Shown here: in pieces, positions 45,727 to 56,823 of the stretch | Layout: every line of letters begins with the position of its first letter | Position numbering within the stretch: the stretch's first letter is position 1 | Assembly: GCA_036186865.1 (NCBI GenBank) | Contig: AP025067.1 | Location: 24,192,018 to 24,256,017 of the forward strand | Source: Eustoma russellianum | Taxonomy: Eukaryota; Streptophyta; Magnoliopsida; Gentianales; Gentianaceae | Length of the DNA stretch: 64,000 nucleotides | Direction of reading: 5' to 3' | Translations under genes and position numbers: made by a program | The notes under the pieces: model-generated | Told to the model about the DNA's origin: nothing | Database searches by the model: none | The model's input: the letters and a program-made list of their open reading frames with translations, nothing else

Positions 45727-47193
45727 TGATGCGTGCAACTCGTGGGCTCCAACAATTCCACCTTCCAAACGTCCTTCACAAGGGTTAGGCACAAGGAAGA
45801 AGACTTCCCCTTGCTTCCTTAATGAATAAAAACGTATGGATTAAGAATGAGCAAGACCAACACTTCAAGATGGTCGTTGATCAGGCAAACCAATATGGCC
45901 CTCCTGGACGGCACCTTTAAGCAATGGCAACACCTTCAATATGCTCAACTTTGAAGGATCTGAACCTAGGTTTTTAATGCAAAACCAAGAAAACAAAGTA
46001 TCACACAAAGTGAATGAAATATCAAGAATTGTTATTCATCAAAAGGTGCTCTTCCTAGGCGCCCCAAAGGCTCTATTTATAGGCTGAGATTGAGCCTTAA
46101 AATGTCTAGAACTAATTCAAAATAAAGCTAGCTAACAATCTTTGAAAATTAAAAACTATTTGAATTCAAAACTAAAACAAATCCTAGCTAGAAACGTCAA
46201 ATCTTGCAAGACATTATCCTCAATGAATCTGGTCATGTTTGGTGATGAAATGGCGTTGGAGGCTTGATCTTGACATAGATGAGATGGTTGTGTTTGACTT
46301 CAAAGGCTGGTTGAAGATTGAATTCAATTTGAATTTGAACTTGACTTCAAACTTGAATTTAATCTTTGAATTTTGATCTCTCCTCTTTTGCTCTCCAAAT
46401 TGGCGTGTAACTATAGAAGATGGCGTGTGATAAGGTCTACAAGGGGTTAAGATGTTGGATTCAAATGCTGGTTGGAGATTGAGTTTAACTTGAACTTGAA
46501 TTTAAACTTGGATTCAAATTTGAATTGTCATCTCATCTTTGTTATCCTTCAAATTTGACTTCATGTTGGCGTTGGAGTGGATGTAGATTAGGCTGAAATC
46601 TTCTTGAACTTTAAGTCTCCAATTGATTGAGATTGAATTCAAATTAAGGTTGAATTTTAAATTCAAGCCTAGCTTTGAATTTAAACTCAATTGATCATTA
46701 TCCATTTGCTTCAATCATGGCCGGCCCCTCCTCTTGTGGATAATGGAGATGATTTTGATTTCAACTTGATCAAGAGATTCTATCTTGGACACCTTTGAAT
46801 TTTTCTTAGCGTAGACAAACATTCTCTTCAAACATTCTCTTGAAACATTCTCTTCAAACATTCTCTTGAAACATTCTCTTGAAACATTCTCTTCAAACAT
46901 TCTCTTCAAACATTCTCTTGACCCTAATTTACCTACAAAGCAGATACATGAAACTAAGATCACACGACACAAAATAAAATCCAAAAAAAACAAAGAGTGT
47001 AGATGTGCATGTGATACATGCTCAAGTTGAAGGTTCAATGAAATGAACCCAAGGAGTCTTAGGTTCATCTTGAACATGCTTGTACAAGAAGGTGGCAACT
47101 TGATGACAAAGTTCCCTTGCCCTCCTTCTTGTCATAGGACCTTTGACCTCTTGATGGGGCCCTTGATCCTCATCGGACCCTTGACCCTCATCA
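45727..47193 (-). repeat. 5' LTR (element orientation) of the Ty3 element
   Basis: 1467 bp, TGATGCGTGC...CCCTCATCA on the plus strand, followed by TSD AATCA. 13-bp repeat array at 46818-46920. Confidence 0.93.
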
Positions 47194-47326
47194 AATCAGG
47201 TCACCGGCCTCGTTTACTAGGAAAGCTGGTGGTTCAGTTCGGCCAAATTTTGGTAATAATCCAGCAGTTAGAGTTGAAGGATTTGAATGCGATCACAGAA
47301 CTCGAGGCATCTCTGCCTTAGGCTAA

Positions 47327-47748
47327 GGGTATTTGCTCACCCACCTGTTCAATCCGAAACCCAGATGAAAGAGAAGAGTGCCAATAGATCAAAGAAGTTA
47401 ACCCTGAAGATCTTTTGTCAGAATATGAAGAAGAATTTTGAACACTTCTCATAAGGTGTTGCAAGGGATTCTTTTGCTTGGTGTAATTTTTTTTATTTTA
47501 TTTTATAAATGATATGTAAATTAGTTCATTAGTCTCTATTACCCAACATTTTCTTGCTAGCCAGCCAAAGGCTGGTTTAATTCTCAATCTTGAGTGCCAA
47601 AATCCACCTCTCAAAATGTATATATAACAATGAGGGGAGGAAAGATAGATACTCACTTGTGTTTCCTTGACCACTTGAAGGCTCCATTCAGGAAATCTTC
47701 AACATATTTTTGAATTGGATTTGAGTCATTTATAGTCAATTGAATTTG

Positions 47749-47803
<55 letters not shown>

Positions 47804-48344
47804 TTATTGTACTTCTTGATTCTTCTATCATGTATGGTGGTGTTTTCTCCTTAAATCTCATTTGTTTCTGGGCTGGGATTGATGTAAAATTATGTTTGTC
47901 ATGTCTTAATTACTTTGGAGATGGAAGCCTTTGCCTATTTAAAATGTAGGACTCGTCACTTAGTCAGATAATCACAGCAAGTGCTTAAAATTCGTTGATA
48001 TTGGACAGCTAAAATCTGAATTATTTAAATTAGTAAGAGACGTTAAATAGTATGAATAACATTTTAAGCACTAGTTTCATCAAGGGTTATTTCTAGAAAT
48101 CCTTCTGGGTTCTTCCATATCTTCCCTCTCTTAATTAAGCCTTGCTCTGTGAGAGTACCTATCTTCTCTATTTAGATCTTCATCTATTACTTTCTTTCTA
48201 TTTTTCTTGTTTTATTCTCTTATGGAGCACCCATTCTGAAATTCCCTTCTAGCTTAGTGTTGTGCTGAACATATACGAAGGCAGATTTTATGCGGGTTAT
48301 TGTTCTGCCGGAGTTCATGACGGAGACAATGAGGGTCGGAGCTA
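47327..48344. other. 3' region of the host gene and intergenic DNA
   Basis: No gene. It begins with the likely 3' UTR of the split gene and includes a (TA)n microsatellite at 47752-47799. Confidence 0.5.
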
Positions 48345-48500
48345 TGTTCTTGGAAGAAAACGATGCGTTCTTGGTACACTAAACTCTCGCGTTTTCGCAC
48401 AGTCGGAAGAGGGTCTGGATCGCTTTGCGATCTGATATACGTAGTCTTACTCTTGTGTAAAATGATGTTTTCGCGGCTTGAACCCGTGACGTTGGTCCAA
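48345..48500 (-). mobile_element. SINE copy (family A)
   Basis: The reverse complement contains ACGTCACGGGTTCAAGCCGC (pol III B-box-like) and, further on, ATACGT..AGATCGCAAAGCGATC and CGACTGTGCGAAAACGCG. Homologous to 36027-36165. A 22-bp AAAATAAAGGTGAGGAGTGG unit is duplicated just beyond, at 48501-48545. Confidence 0.65.
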
Positions 48501-48731
48501 AAAATAAAGGTGAGGAGTGGTTAAAAATAAAGGTGAGGAGTGGTTTTCACTCTAGAAGTGAAATCTTCTTGTTTAGATTTCGTTATACCTTCTACAATTT
48601 GTGTATCTTGACTTCATGAGAATGTAAACTGCCTTTGTGGCTGCATATGTTTTAATGAAATGAAATATTGTTATAAAGAAAGAATATATAGTATAAATAA
48701 CATTTTAAGCAATAGTCTAGTGCACAATGCT

Positions 48732-49612
48732 GAGAAATGTTTCAATGACGCGAACCTTTGGGACGCTGGAGCTACGCGGCCAATGACTGGCCGACACGTG
48801 GCAGGTAATATTTATGATTTTTTTTGCTTTTTTATTTGATGCAAATTATTAAAAGTATTTTCCCTCACCCTAAAATCTCAAATTTCATTCTCTACATCCC
48901 TGAAATTTCACTCCCAGCAAAACCCATCCCACCTCCATTTCGCTCCGGTTGAGGAGGCATTCAAAGATTGAACGTCCCTGCTTTATGAAGATTCCTATGG
49001 CTCCAGAGGAAAAGTTTCCACCACAATTTCTTACTTCCAGAGGGCAGAATTTTGCTAGAGGAGTGCTTCTTCATCAATATCATTCTGTCTGCGCTAACAG
49101 CTGAAACTGGCTTTCTGGAATTTCACGGGAAACTTCCTGATTCACTCTTTCAATCAGTCTTCAAAAGATTGAGACTTTATCAAGGGAAATGGATCTGAAA
49201 CCTTTCTCACCATCTCTCTCCTTCCCAAATCAAAACACCAGCGCGTTAGTGTTCGAGATGTCCAAAAATTCAGCTCTACCAATCCCTGGATCACTAAGAT
49301 TTTCACTCCTTACCATCTCCAAGTCCCCTGCGTCTTTTGCGTCATTGAAACATTTCGCGTCACCGGAGGGGAGTGCTGTCGCCGGAGGGCGTGGGTTTCG
49401 CCGGAGACCGGAGGTGGGATGGGTTTAGCTGGAAGGGGAACTTGATGAGGGAGAATGAAATTTAGGATTTTAGGGAAGACAGAAAATACTTTTAATAATT
49501 TGTATCAAATAAAAAAAGCAAAAAAAAAACCAAAAACATTACCTACGTGTAGGCAAATCATTGGACGCGTAACTCCAGCGTCCCACACGTTAGCGTCATT
49601 GAAACATTTCTC
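48732..49612. mobile_element. Mutator-like (MULE) element, possible Pack-MULE
   Basis: 881 bp with a perfect 9-bp TSD CACAATGCT (48723-48731, 49613-49621). The terminal inverted repeats are long, about 200-220 bp, starting GAGAAATGTTTCAATGACGC at both ends. Long TIRs plus 9-bp TSD define Mutator-like elements. No transposase; the central 450 bp is not TIR sequence and has higher GC. Confidence 0.88.
48951..49396 (+). other. Internal segment of the MULE, possible captured gene fragment
   Basis: About 450 bp between the TIRs. It reads open for about 50 codons in one frame (FMKIPMAPEEKFPPQFLTSR) and then shows gene-like text in another (AETGFLEFHGKLPDSLFQSV), as spliced or frameshifted exons would. 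I do not recognise the source gene. Confidence 0.4.
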
Positions 49613-49621
49613 CACAATGCT

Positions 49622-50689
49622 TGCTGAATTTACTTCGCAATTGATTCTGGGGAGAGGTATCTCCACACTTAAAATATGTTAATTTACACTTTTATAGGGT
49701 TAAATTTGTAATTTCCTCTTTAGTATCTAAAAAAAGGAAAACGACGCGTTACTATATCTCATTATTTTTGCATTTTCCCCTGCGGAAAAAGCCAGAGACG
49801 ACGCCATATTTCATCGTCATGACTCATGATGCACCACCATCATCCGCCTTTCTCCCTCTTTCTCAACCACCACCGCCGCCATCAGCACTGAGGACCACCG
49901 GCCACGCTAGCCCAAGGAGGTAGGCTGACGCCCCCGTGCTCTCTATCATATTTCTGCTCAACCACCGTCTACAAAACTTCTGCCATCATTTTTCACCTGA
50001 AACTAGACTAGCATCTTCCCTTTACTTCTTCAGGAACCCTCGACGAGCGGTGCTACGCTGACCCATATTGTCCCACCATAGGTCCTCGACACAAACCCAC
50101 CGGCCCCCTCCTTGTATCCCCTAATTCCACCGCCTTTTTCTCCTGAAACTCCCAACGAGGTGGATCCTAAATACTCTTCTCCCAAAAATATTGTCACCCA
50201 TACTCAAATAAATGTTTAATTAAATATCAATTTTCAAATTATTTATCACAATAGTTGTCAAAATAATGTATCAAAATACATCCGCATTTTAATATTAAGC
50301 GACTTTGATCAAGTACGTATTTGATCAGATATGAAAATATTATTGAGATTGAGGGAGTAAAAATTGGCTGGGAGTTTCAAGATTTTTGAAATTCATTTTG
50401 GACTAAGAACTTATATATGAATAATTCGATAAAGTTTAAGTGATTACCACATAAAATAATCTTAGAAACGAAGAAGATGCTGAAAAATAAATGATATTTT
50501 TCTGATTTTCAAAGGAATTGACGTAAAACACCATCTAATCCATCTACTTATATTGAAGTCAAGATTCCATAATAGGCTAACAGATGTATAATGTCAATAA
50601 CAATACTAATAAACGCGATATTAGTATCGTATGAAAGTGTTATGCATCATATAATTTATTTATTTCATATAACATAAAGACTTTCCATT
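49622..50689. other. Intergenic DNA
   Basis: No gene supported. 49790-50170 is unusually C-rich with Pro/Ser-like codons but no continuous frame. 50190-50360 is AT-rich and ends GAGATTGAGGGAGTA, which resembles one end of a Stowaway MITE without a clear partner. Confidence 0.45.
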
Positions 50690-50948
50690 TCTAATAGAGT
50701 CAAAGACATAATATTCCTTAACTTTGGAATATGATAGAATAAAGCAAAACAACTCACTAAATTGGCTACGCTGCTTCTTATATTGTGAAGTGATAGTTGA
50801 TCGACACAGCTTGATGCAATTTTATTATGGGTCATCAGAAAACAACCTCTGTGTGTTTCTAACATATAGATATAGTTGTGTACATTTGACCATCATACCC
50901 CGACATAGGCAGGAGCCTATAAGGGAATGAGGTAATGCTGTTGTTGTA
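50690..50948 (+). mobile_element. SINE-like copy (family B)
   Basis: Second copy of the 37245-37505 element, same 3' module and GTTGTTGTA tail, about 80% similar by eye. Confidence 0.6.
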
Positions 50949-50964
50949 TTATCCTGGTAATTTG

Positions 50965-51106
50965 ATAGAATCATCATCATCATCATAGTCCGCACCCAGT
51001 ATACCCAACGACAGCAAAAGCTATCGTTAGGGTCTGGGGAGGGTAAGTGGTAGGCATACAATACCTCTATCTCAATTGATAGAGAGTCTGCTTCCAGTGA
51101 GACCCC
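50965..51106 (-). mobile_element. Au-like SINE fragment
   Basis: The reverse complement carries CTCTCTATC..GAGATAGAGGTA and CACTTACCCTCCCCAGACCC, the 3' domain of Au-type plant SINEs, and ends near a short ATG/ATC repeat. Its outer end abuts the dispersed repeat at 51107. Confidence 0.6.
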
Positions 51107-51316
51107 GGCTCCATATATACCTGCATAAATGACATAATAATAGAGATATGATGTGCTAGTGTGTTAGTGGGGGAATTCAAGAAATACAAAGAAGAGACTT
51201 TCGATATTAAAATACACATCACGTGTATATGTACATGTAATGCAAAACGACGGTAAAATATAAACGACGGTAAAATATAAACAACCAAGTGCAAAGTCAA
51301 CCTAAAGCATAGATAG
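51107..51316. repeat. Dispersed repeat, right copy (uninterrupted)
   Basis: Partner of 1-193. Contains a 16-bp local duplication (ACGACGGTAAAATATA) absent from the left copy. It shows the state of the target before LINE insertion. Confidence 0.7.
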
Positions 51317-51840
51317 AATAAATAACGAAAATATTAAGATTTCAAGTAGGATAAAATAGGTGACATTTAACAAATTACTTAAGAAAACCATATGTTTTGA
51401 ACTTGTAAATCAAGACGCTATGTGTAATGGACAAGTAGACATGCTGTACTTCATGCATATCTTTTGAACTTGTAAAACAAGACCCGATGTTTAATGGACA
51501 AGTAGGCATGCTGTACTTAAGGCAGTAACCCGCCTTATATGCCATTTTCACTTGATTAAAGACAACATGCGACCGACATTGTCATAACAACACCACCACC
51601 ACATACCCAATATATCACAACAGAGAAAACTATCGCTAGAGAGACATTGTCATAACAAAACATCCCAAACCATCATTGCTTTGATTATTATATGGTTTCA
51701 GTAGAAGTTCGTAATCATTTCTAGTGAATCGAAAGCAGTCGAAAACAGAACAGAACTGAACATCTATGTTGGTTTACAGTAGAGTCGAGAATATATGCGT
51801 GAAAGGCTTCAAGGTCTTACATCTTTCAAGGGTGAGACTC
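51317..51840. other. Downstream region of MED10
   Basis: No gene. Probable 3' UTR and intergenic DNA; contains a short direct duplication (GACAAGTAG..CATGCTGTACTT, 51430 and 51500). Confidence 0.5.
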
Positions 51841-54800
51841 TTAAAATCCACCCTTTGCCTTGACATCCCCATTGGGTAAAATGCTCTGAGATTGCGCAAA
51901 GCGCTTCGACTCCTACATAACAGACAGGGTTAGCTGCTATTTCCTTCCATGTGATCACAAGAATTTAAGCAGTTTTCTTTCCTCTTACTTTGTTTGGTAC
52001 CAAATCTGGGAACAATTTGCTAAACATGACCAGGCAATTTCTTATTTCAGATGAACAAGCAAGCATCTTGAGTCCCTAATGGCTTTTGTAATGATGTCAC
52101 ACGCTCATTATTTTCAGTGTTAAAAGCTATAAATTCGCTGTACATGGCAGCATCCTATTATCCATGTCACAAATTCTACATCATCTCATACAGCCAAATC
52201 GGGGTAGCGGTTACCTCATCTAACCTCAATCTCTAGATTCTAAACAATCAAGGAAGCTAAATACATGGACATCTGTACTTTAAACATACCTTTCTCAGAA
52301 ATTACATTAGAATTTAAAAAAAAATTACATTGAAAACAATTCCTACGCAAATTGACAACGTGATACTGCACCCTGTTACTACTCAAATAATCTCTCTAAC
52401 AGCATTTAAACATTATGAAATTCGGCTGGAAGAGAAAGGTCTAATGAACATTGAATGCATGGGGACTCGTACAACAGATTTTAACCAACACAATATCAGT
52501 AAAATGGGCATATCGTTCATCTCTAATGTCATAGAACATGATATTCTTTAATCAAGAAAGTCACAGAAAGGGCAGTAGATCACCACCACCATCACCACTC
52601 TTAAGGGCAAAAATGCAGCAAAACCTGATGTATGGTACTCCACAAACTCGCTTTTAAGATCAACCCTTTACGCAGTCAATATGTAAACCAAGCAAATGCA
52701 TAACATTTCCCTCCGAACCCCTATACAAGTGTAGAAAACTCCAAAATAAGGTACTAAGGAACTGTTTTAGGTCGAATTTATCCAGTCTGTATGGAGGAAA
52801 TCAAGCAGAAATACAACATTTCCTTCTTTAAACTCCAAACTTAAAACTCAAAGACACTTGGAAAAGGCATAAACAAATCTTGGCTTCAGTTCCCAGAAGA
52901 CCCTGAACATTAAATATAAGACAGCTATCCACCAATATACTATGTCACGATTAAAGAGAACCAAGAATGGCAAAATCCGTTGATATTTGGCACACTGTTA
53001 GATTAGTTTTGTAGCTGTTATCGATGGCAAACAGCTAAACTTTCTCAGAAATAGTTAGTAATGGAATCTATAATTTGAAAGCGGCTCAGAGAAAATGTAG
53101 GTCACAACAGAAATTTCAAATGTAACATTGCACAAAGGAAAAGTAGCTCACAGCTGCAGATGCCGCGCGCATCTCCCTATAGTTTTCCACCTCATCTGGA
53201 AAGGCCTGTTCAAGTTCCTCAAGGAGGTGTTTACGCAAACCCTGTTTGGCAAACAGATTGGATTCACAATACAAAAGAATGAGTGCTTTTTATGCATTTG
53301 AGGGAAAAGGAAGAATATCCACATCACAAGAAATCACTAAGTATTCCTTCAAAATCCATGCAAGAAAACACCATAATAATGCATTAAGGTTGCCTCTGTC
53401 CACAGATTCACGACAAACAAAACATGATAATGGACAGTGCACTGGGTTGAGACCCAAGGCAGAAGCTGCAAGAAAGGCTCTAAAGTACGAGTTATTCTAA
53501 AACATACTAGTTAAAGGTATTAGCTTTGGATTGCAGCTACTGAGGGAAATGGAAACAGTATCATATGCGTAAGTCGCTGCAGGAATTAGAAATATAGTCC
53601 TCATTTGATGCGTATAATGGGAATGCACACAAAATGCCCAAGAAAGGAGGACCAGCAAGCTCATGGATACATTGAAAGGATTAGGTTCCCTATAGAGTTA
53701 TTTCACATTAAGAAAAAAACAAGAAATGATTTTTTTTGGCTATTTTGTGGAGCGGTTTTGAAACCACCATTGAAGGAGTATAGCCAGGTATAGACTTCTT
53801 TTTCTTTTTCCTGAGAACAGTGACTCTAGAGCTATGGCTAATTACAGTCAAGGAACTTTAAACACAATTAGTCCCCAATACAAACAAGATCATTGGAAAA
53901 GAAAGAAGAAGAAGCTTCCAGCTTCAAGTAGTATCAATCATGAGTATAATGAAAGAAGAAGACGAAGAACTAGTACTAATCATGTGTATAAGGAAAGAAG
54001 CAGCTTCAGCTCCAAGTAGCACTAGTCAAGGGTATAATGAAACCAGACTCTAGAATCACAAATAGAGATTTGAAACACGGATAAATCAGGGAAACTAGTA
54101 AGAAACCTTAAATGCATCTGTTTTCCCTTTAGTTATCTGATTTTTTGCTACGCAACTGTTCAAAACATCACGTGTGAACTCATCCGGGTTCTTCCCATCA
54201 TCAATTAAACTGCAAGAATGATTCCAAACAACTGTCACAACCCCGTTCCAATCACAGGAAAAAAAAATTGACACCAATTGTTTTGAGTTTTCGAGTGTTA
54301 AACAAAAAGACTAAAAACTTATGCGTTTGGCAATGTTTAAGAAAGAACTTACTTGAGAACTTCCATGGGGACCTGAATGTTGCATTTCTCAGCAGCTTTT
54401 GACATATTATCAAGCTCTAGCACCAGATTATTTCTGACTTATAAAAAAAATGTCATTGCATAAGAAACAATAGAAGTCAGGAGTAGGCAGAAGACTAGAC
54501 CGGAATAAGGAGTCAGTGACTTCCTCTAGCAGAAATAACTATCCTCCATCAAAGTATAATCTAACCTCAAATATATAATAGGAAAATACAAAATTTCAGC
54601 AAAACCAACTTACTGACACAATTGAGCTACCAAGGATAGGTTTTTATTTTTATTTTTCATTATAAAAAAGTTATCTAATTCGATCGATCAGTTGTTGATG
54701 AAGGTCATCACATAAAATTTGCCCTTTCTCCGCTTAGGTACAGCACATACGATAGGAATTCGGAATTAGTAAAATAACAAGACGGCTCATTGCCGTCAAT

Positions 54801-55225
54801 CATCAGAATCAATTGCACTAAGGATTCAAATGCTATGATTGCAATAGTAATAATACCAATTTCAATAGTTTTAAAGACCAGAATCAGTTGCACTAAGGAT
54901 TCAAATGCTGCAAAATTGCAGTATAAATAAGACCAATTTCAACAGTTCACAAGAGGAAAAGCATTGTACTAAAGAATATGGAAGCATAAGTGATCCAAAC
55001 ATACAAGCGGTGGAGAAGTGGGAGTTGAGATCCAACGTTGAAGGAGGAGACAGTGAGAGAGAGCTGGTGGAGGATTCCTAGGGTTTTCTGGATTGAATTG
55101 ATGACTTGGTTAAGGTTTTGCTTAGAGTCTTCCCCCGAGGGTGTCGAAGCATTCATGGCAGATTCGGCCGGTGAGGCGTCGCTTAATTGAGAGATACCGG
55201 CGGCGGTGTTTTGCGACATATCCAT
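51841..55225 (-). CDS. MED10: Mediator complex subunit 10 (five exons, 188 aa)
   Basis: MED10 is a middle-module subunit of Mediator, which links transcription factors to RNA polymerase II in the nucleus. Exons on the minus strand are 55225-55005, 54433-54353, 54209-54107, 53241-53152 and 51912-51841. All introns are GT-AG and phases fit (567 nt with TAA). Signature blocks: TPSGEDSKQNLNQVINSIQK, LTVSSFNVGSQLPLL, LVLELDNMSKAAEKCNIQVP, LIDDGKNPDEFTRDVLN, FPDEVENYREMRA, and the plant C-terminus QSILPNGDVKAKGG. The start at 55225 (MDMSQN) is chosen over an upstream in-frame ATG at 55288. A TATA box at 55301-55309 would place transcription start near 55275, downstream of that ATG. Length matches plant orthologues. 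Intron 1 contains a tandem duplication (54803-54946). Confidence 0.93.
54803..54946. repeat. 76-bp tandem duplication in MED10 intron 1
   Basis: Two copies of CAGAATCA(A/G)TTGCACTAAG... ending CCAATTTCAA(T/C)AGTT, at about 54803-54869 and 54879-54946, with a few differences. Confidence 0.75.
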
Positions 55226-55300
55226 CCCAGTGACAGAAGCTGAATTTTGATAACGGTGAGAAACGAGACTCTGTAAACTTGATTCCATGTGAATCGGATC

Positions 55301-55309
55301 ATATATATA
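55301..55309 (-). promoter_or_regulatory. TATA box of MED10
   Basis: TATATATAT on the minus strand, 76-84 bases before the chosen ATG at 55225. Confidence 0.6.
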
Positions 55310-56823
55310 CAATTCCAAGAACAAAGTTCAGGTACATCAGGGGAGGCAGGGGGAAATAGCCCAAAAACAATTCACAAAAGCTGCGGCCCAAACCCAGGGT
55401 TGGGGCACATACCCGGCCCAAGAAGCAGTCATGACTCTGTAAACTTGATTGGGGGACAATTGAAATTAACAGAATTTTGTAAGCCCTTACTTTTCGTTAT
55501 TTGAAAAGGTCAAAATAGAAATGATGTATTTTTTCTGAGGTGCGGAAATTCAATAAGCTACCGTTGTCTTTTTTTATTTTTGGTCCTTTCTTTTTAGGAA
55601 AAGATAATGCTATCTTGAGTAAGACAAGTTTGGTTAACGATTTTATTTGGATAATTTAGTTTACATTATGTTTAAAATTCATATGTGATAATAGTTTTAT
55701 ACAAAAATAATATATAAAAATTACGTATCGAAACAAAACATGTTTTACATATTCTTTTCTTATCAATATGAATGTTTTGAATGTCTCTGTTAATATTACT
55801 CATATCATTTTAATCGGGGATGATCTAGTCTTACAAAACATTTTTTTACATATTATTTTTAACATATTATTTTTAGCGATTTTGGAAAAACACCACCATT
55901 ATTGGAATATAAACGCCGTAGAAAAATTACATCAATCCATTGAAATATGGTATGCTACAAGTGAATATTTGCGACAAGAAATGAATCCGAACTTTAGTAT
56001 GACCAAGCTTTCAGTACGACTTCATAAAAAGCAATCAAAGATAAGATCGAAGAGAATGAAGTGCACGTAGTGGTCATTATAGCGCTTCCTTCTGATCCTA
56101 GAGAACGTCCGAAAAAACCAGTGCGCGGTGAGTGTAGTAGCCTCTCAGATTTACAAGTAAGCATTTCTTGAAAAATATGAGCAACACCAAATCTTTCTAG
56201 AGCCTTCATTCGTACACATCTTCTCTTTATTTCATGGGTCTCTAGTGAGTTACAGACAGAGTTCGAAAAAATCAAATTTTTAATGATTCCATCATCTATG
56301 ATTGAGTTGCGAAAACTCCTCGAGAAAAAAATATACCTTATTGGTCTCTTACAATGCTACTTGATGATATCCATTACACTTATCTATGGCACTGACGTGC
56401 TCACATTTAACATTCACAATTGATAGTTAGGTATTGTATCATGCCATGTTTTTCATAAAATTATGCACACCATACAGAAAACAATTGAAAACCCTTATTT
56501 AAAAAAGAGGAATTTAGTTATAATAAACTGAGAGATATAATCTAGAACTGATACAGAGACTGAAATGTGTGATCCAAAAAAGCACGTAAAATAAAAGAGA
56601 CATAAGATTCATGAGATCAAATATCAAAGGTACCTAAGCAGAATCAGTTGGTGTGAAGTTACAAGAAGCTACGTAAAACAGGGAGGAAGCCCATTAAAAA
56701 TTTAAGATGGTCGTCGGATCTCCTCATCGAGATGAGTGAAAAAATCATGCGCTAAAACTAGTAAAAAAAAATTTACAAAATTAGATGATAAGTGACCGAT
56801 AGAAAAAACGTGAGACTGGATAC
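55310..56823. other. Intergenic DNA upstream of MED10
   Basis: No gene supported. 55840-56275 has gene-like stretches in two adjoining frames (IEIWYATSEYLRQEMNPNFS, then ENEVHVVVIIALPSDPRERP) that might be a decayed gene piece; I cannot name it. Confidence 0.4.

Larger units (their letters stand above)
37866..47193 (-). mobile_element. Ty3 (gypsy) chromovirus, CRM/Reina-like, young insertion into a host exon
   Basis: 9328 bp with TSD AATCA at 37861-37865 and 47194-47198. LTRs 37866-39331 and 45727-47193 (1466 and 1467 bp) differ at about 15 substitutions by eye. On the minus strand: primer binding site at 45723-45712, gag from 44043, pol, and a polypurine tract next to 39331. It lies inside exon 3 of the small host gene. 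Clade assignment rests on the protease-RT text and is tentative. Confidence 0.93.
36782..47326 (+). pseudogene. Small plant-specific host gene, frameshifted and split by an LTR element
   Basis: Three exons are visible: 36782-36903 (MNVFARISASSVVSESTCRR...), 37022-37089 (SYRQEVEAIAGAEELDII), and 37718-37865 (GNYGTEPQFFCGSPSSRVSN, FGDEMATPVSPRSLLIPTGIG). Borders are GTGAGT and TTTACAG for intron 1, and GTGTGT and GTACAG for intron 2. Exon 3 then continues at 47199-47326 beyond the retrotransposon (RSPASFTRKAGGSVRPNF, NNPAVRVEGFECD) to TAA at 47324. The motifs AGAE-LDII, FFCGSP-SR, NP-IQD-RFGDE and a C-terminal GG-VR--FG--PAVR-EGF-C recall a land-plant family of short uncharacterised proteins. 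That assignment is from memory. Exons 1+2 are one base too long for exon 3; the extra base lies late in exon 2 and creates TAA at 37086. Intron 2 contains two SINE pieces. Confidence 0.75.

Noticed and set aside
47043..47321. 92-aa plus-strand ORF spanning LTR and host exon
   Set aside because: It reads the host exon in the wrong frame; the correct frame gives the conserved GG-VR--FG text.
49189..49428. 79-aa ORF in the MULE
   Set aside because: It extends from the captured-like segment into the TIR, which is not expected of a real coding sequence; kept only as part of the internal-segment note.
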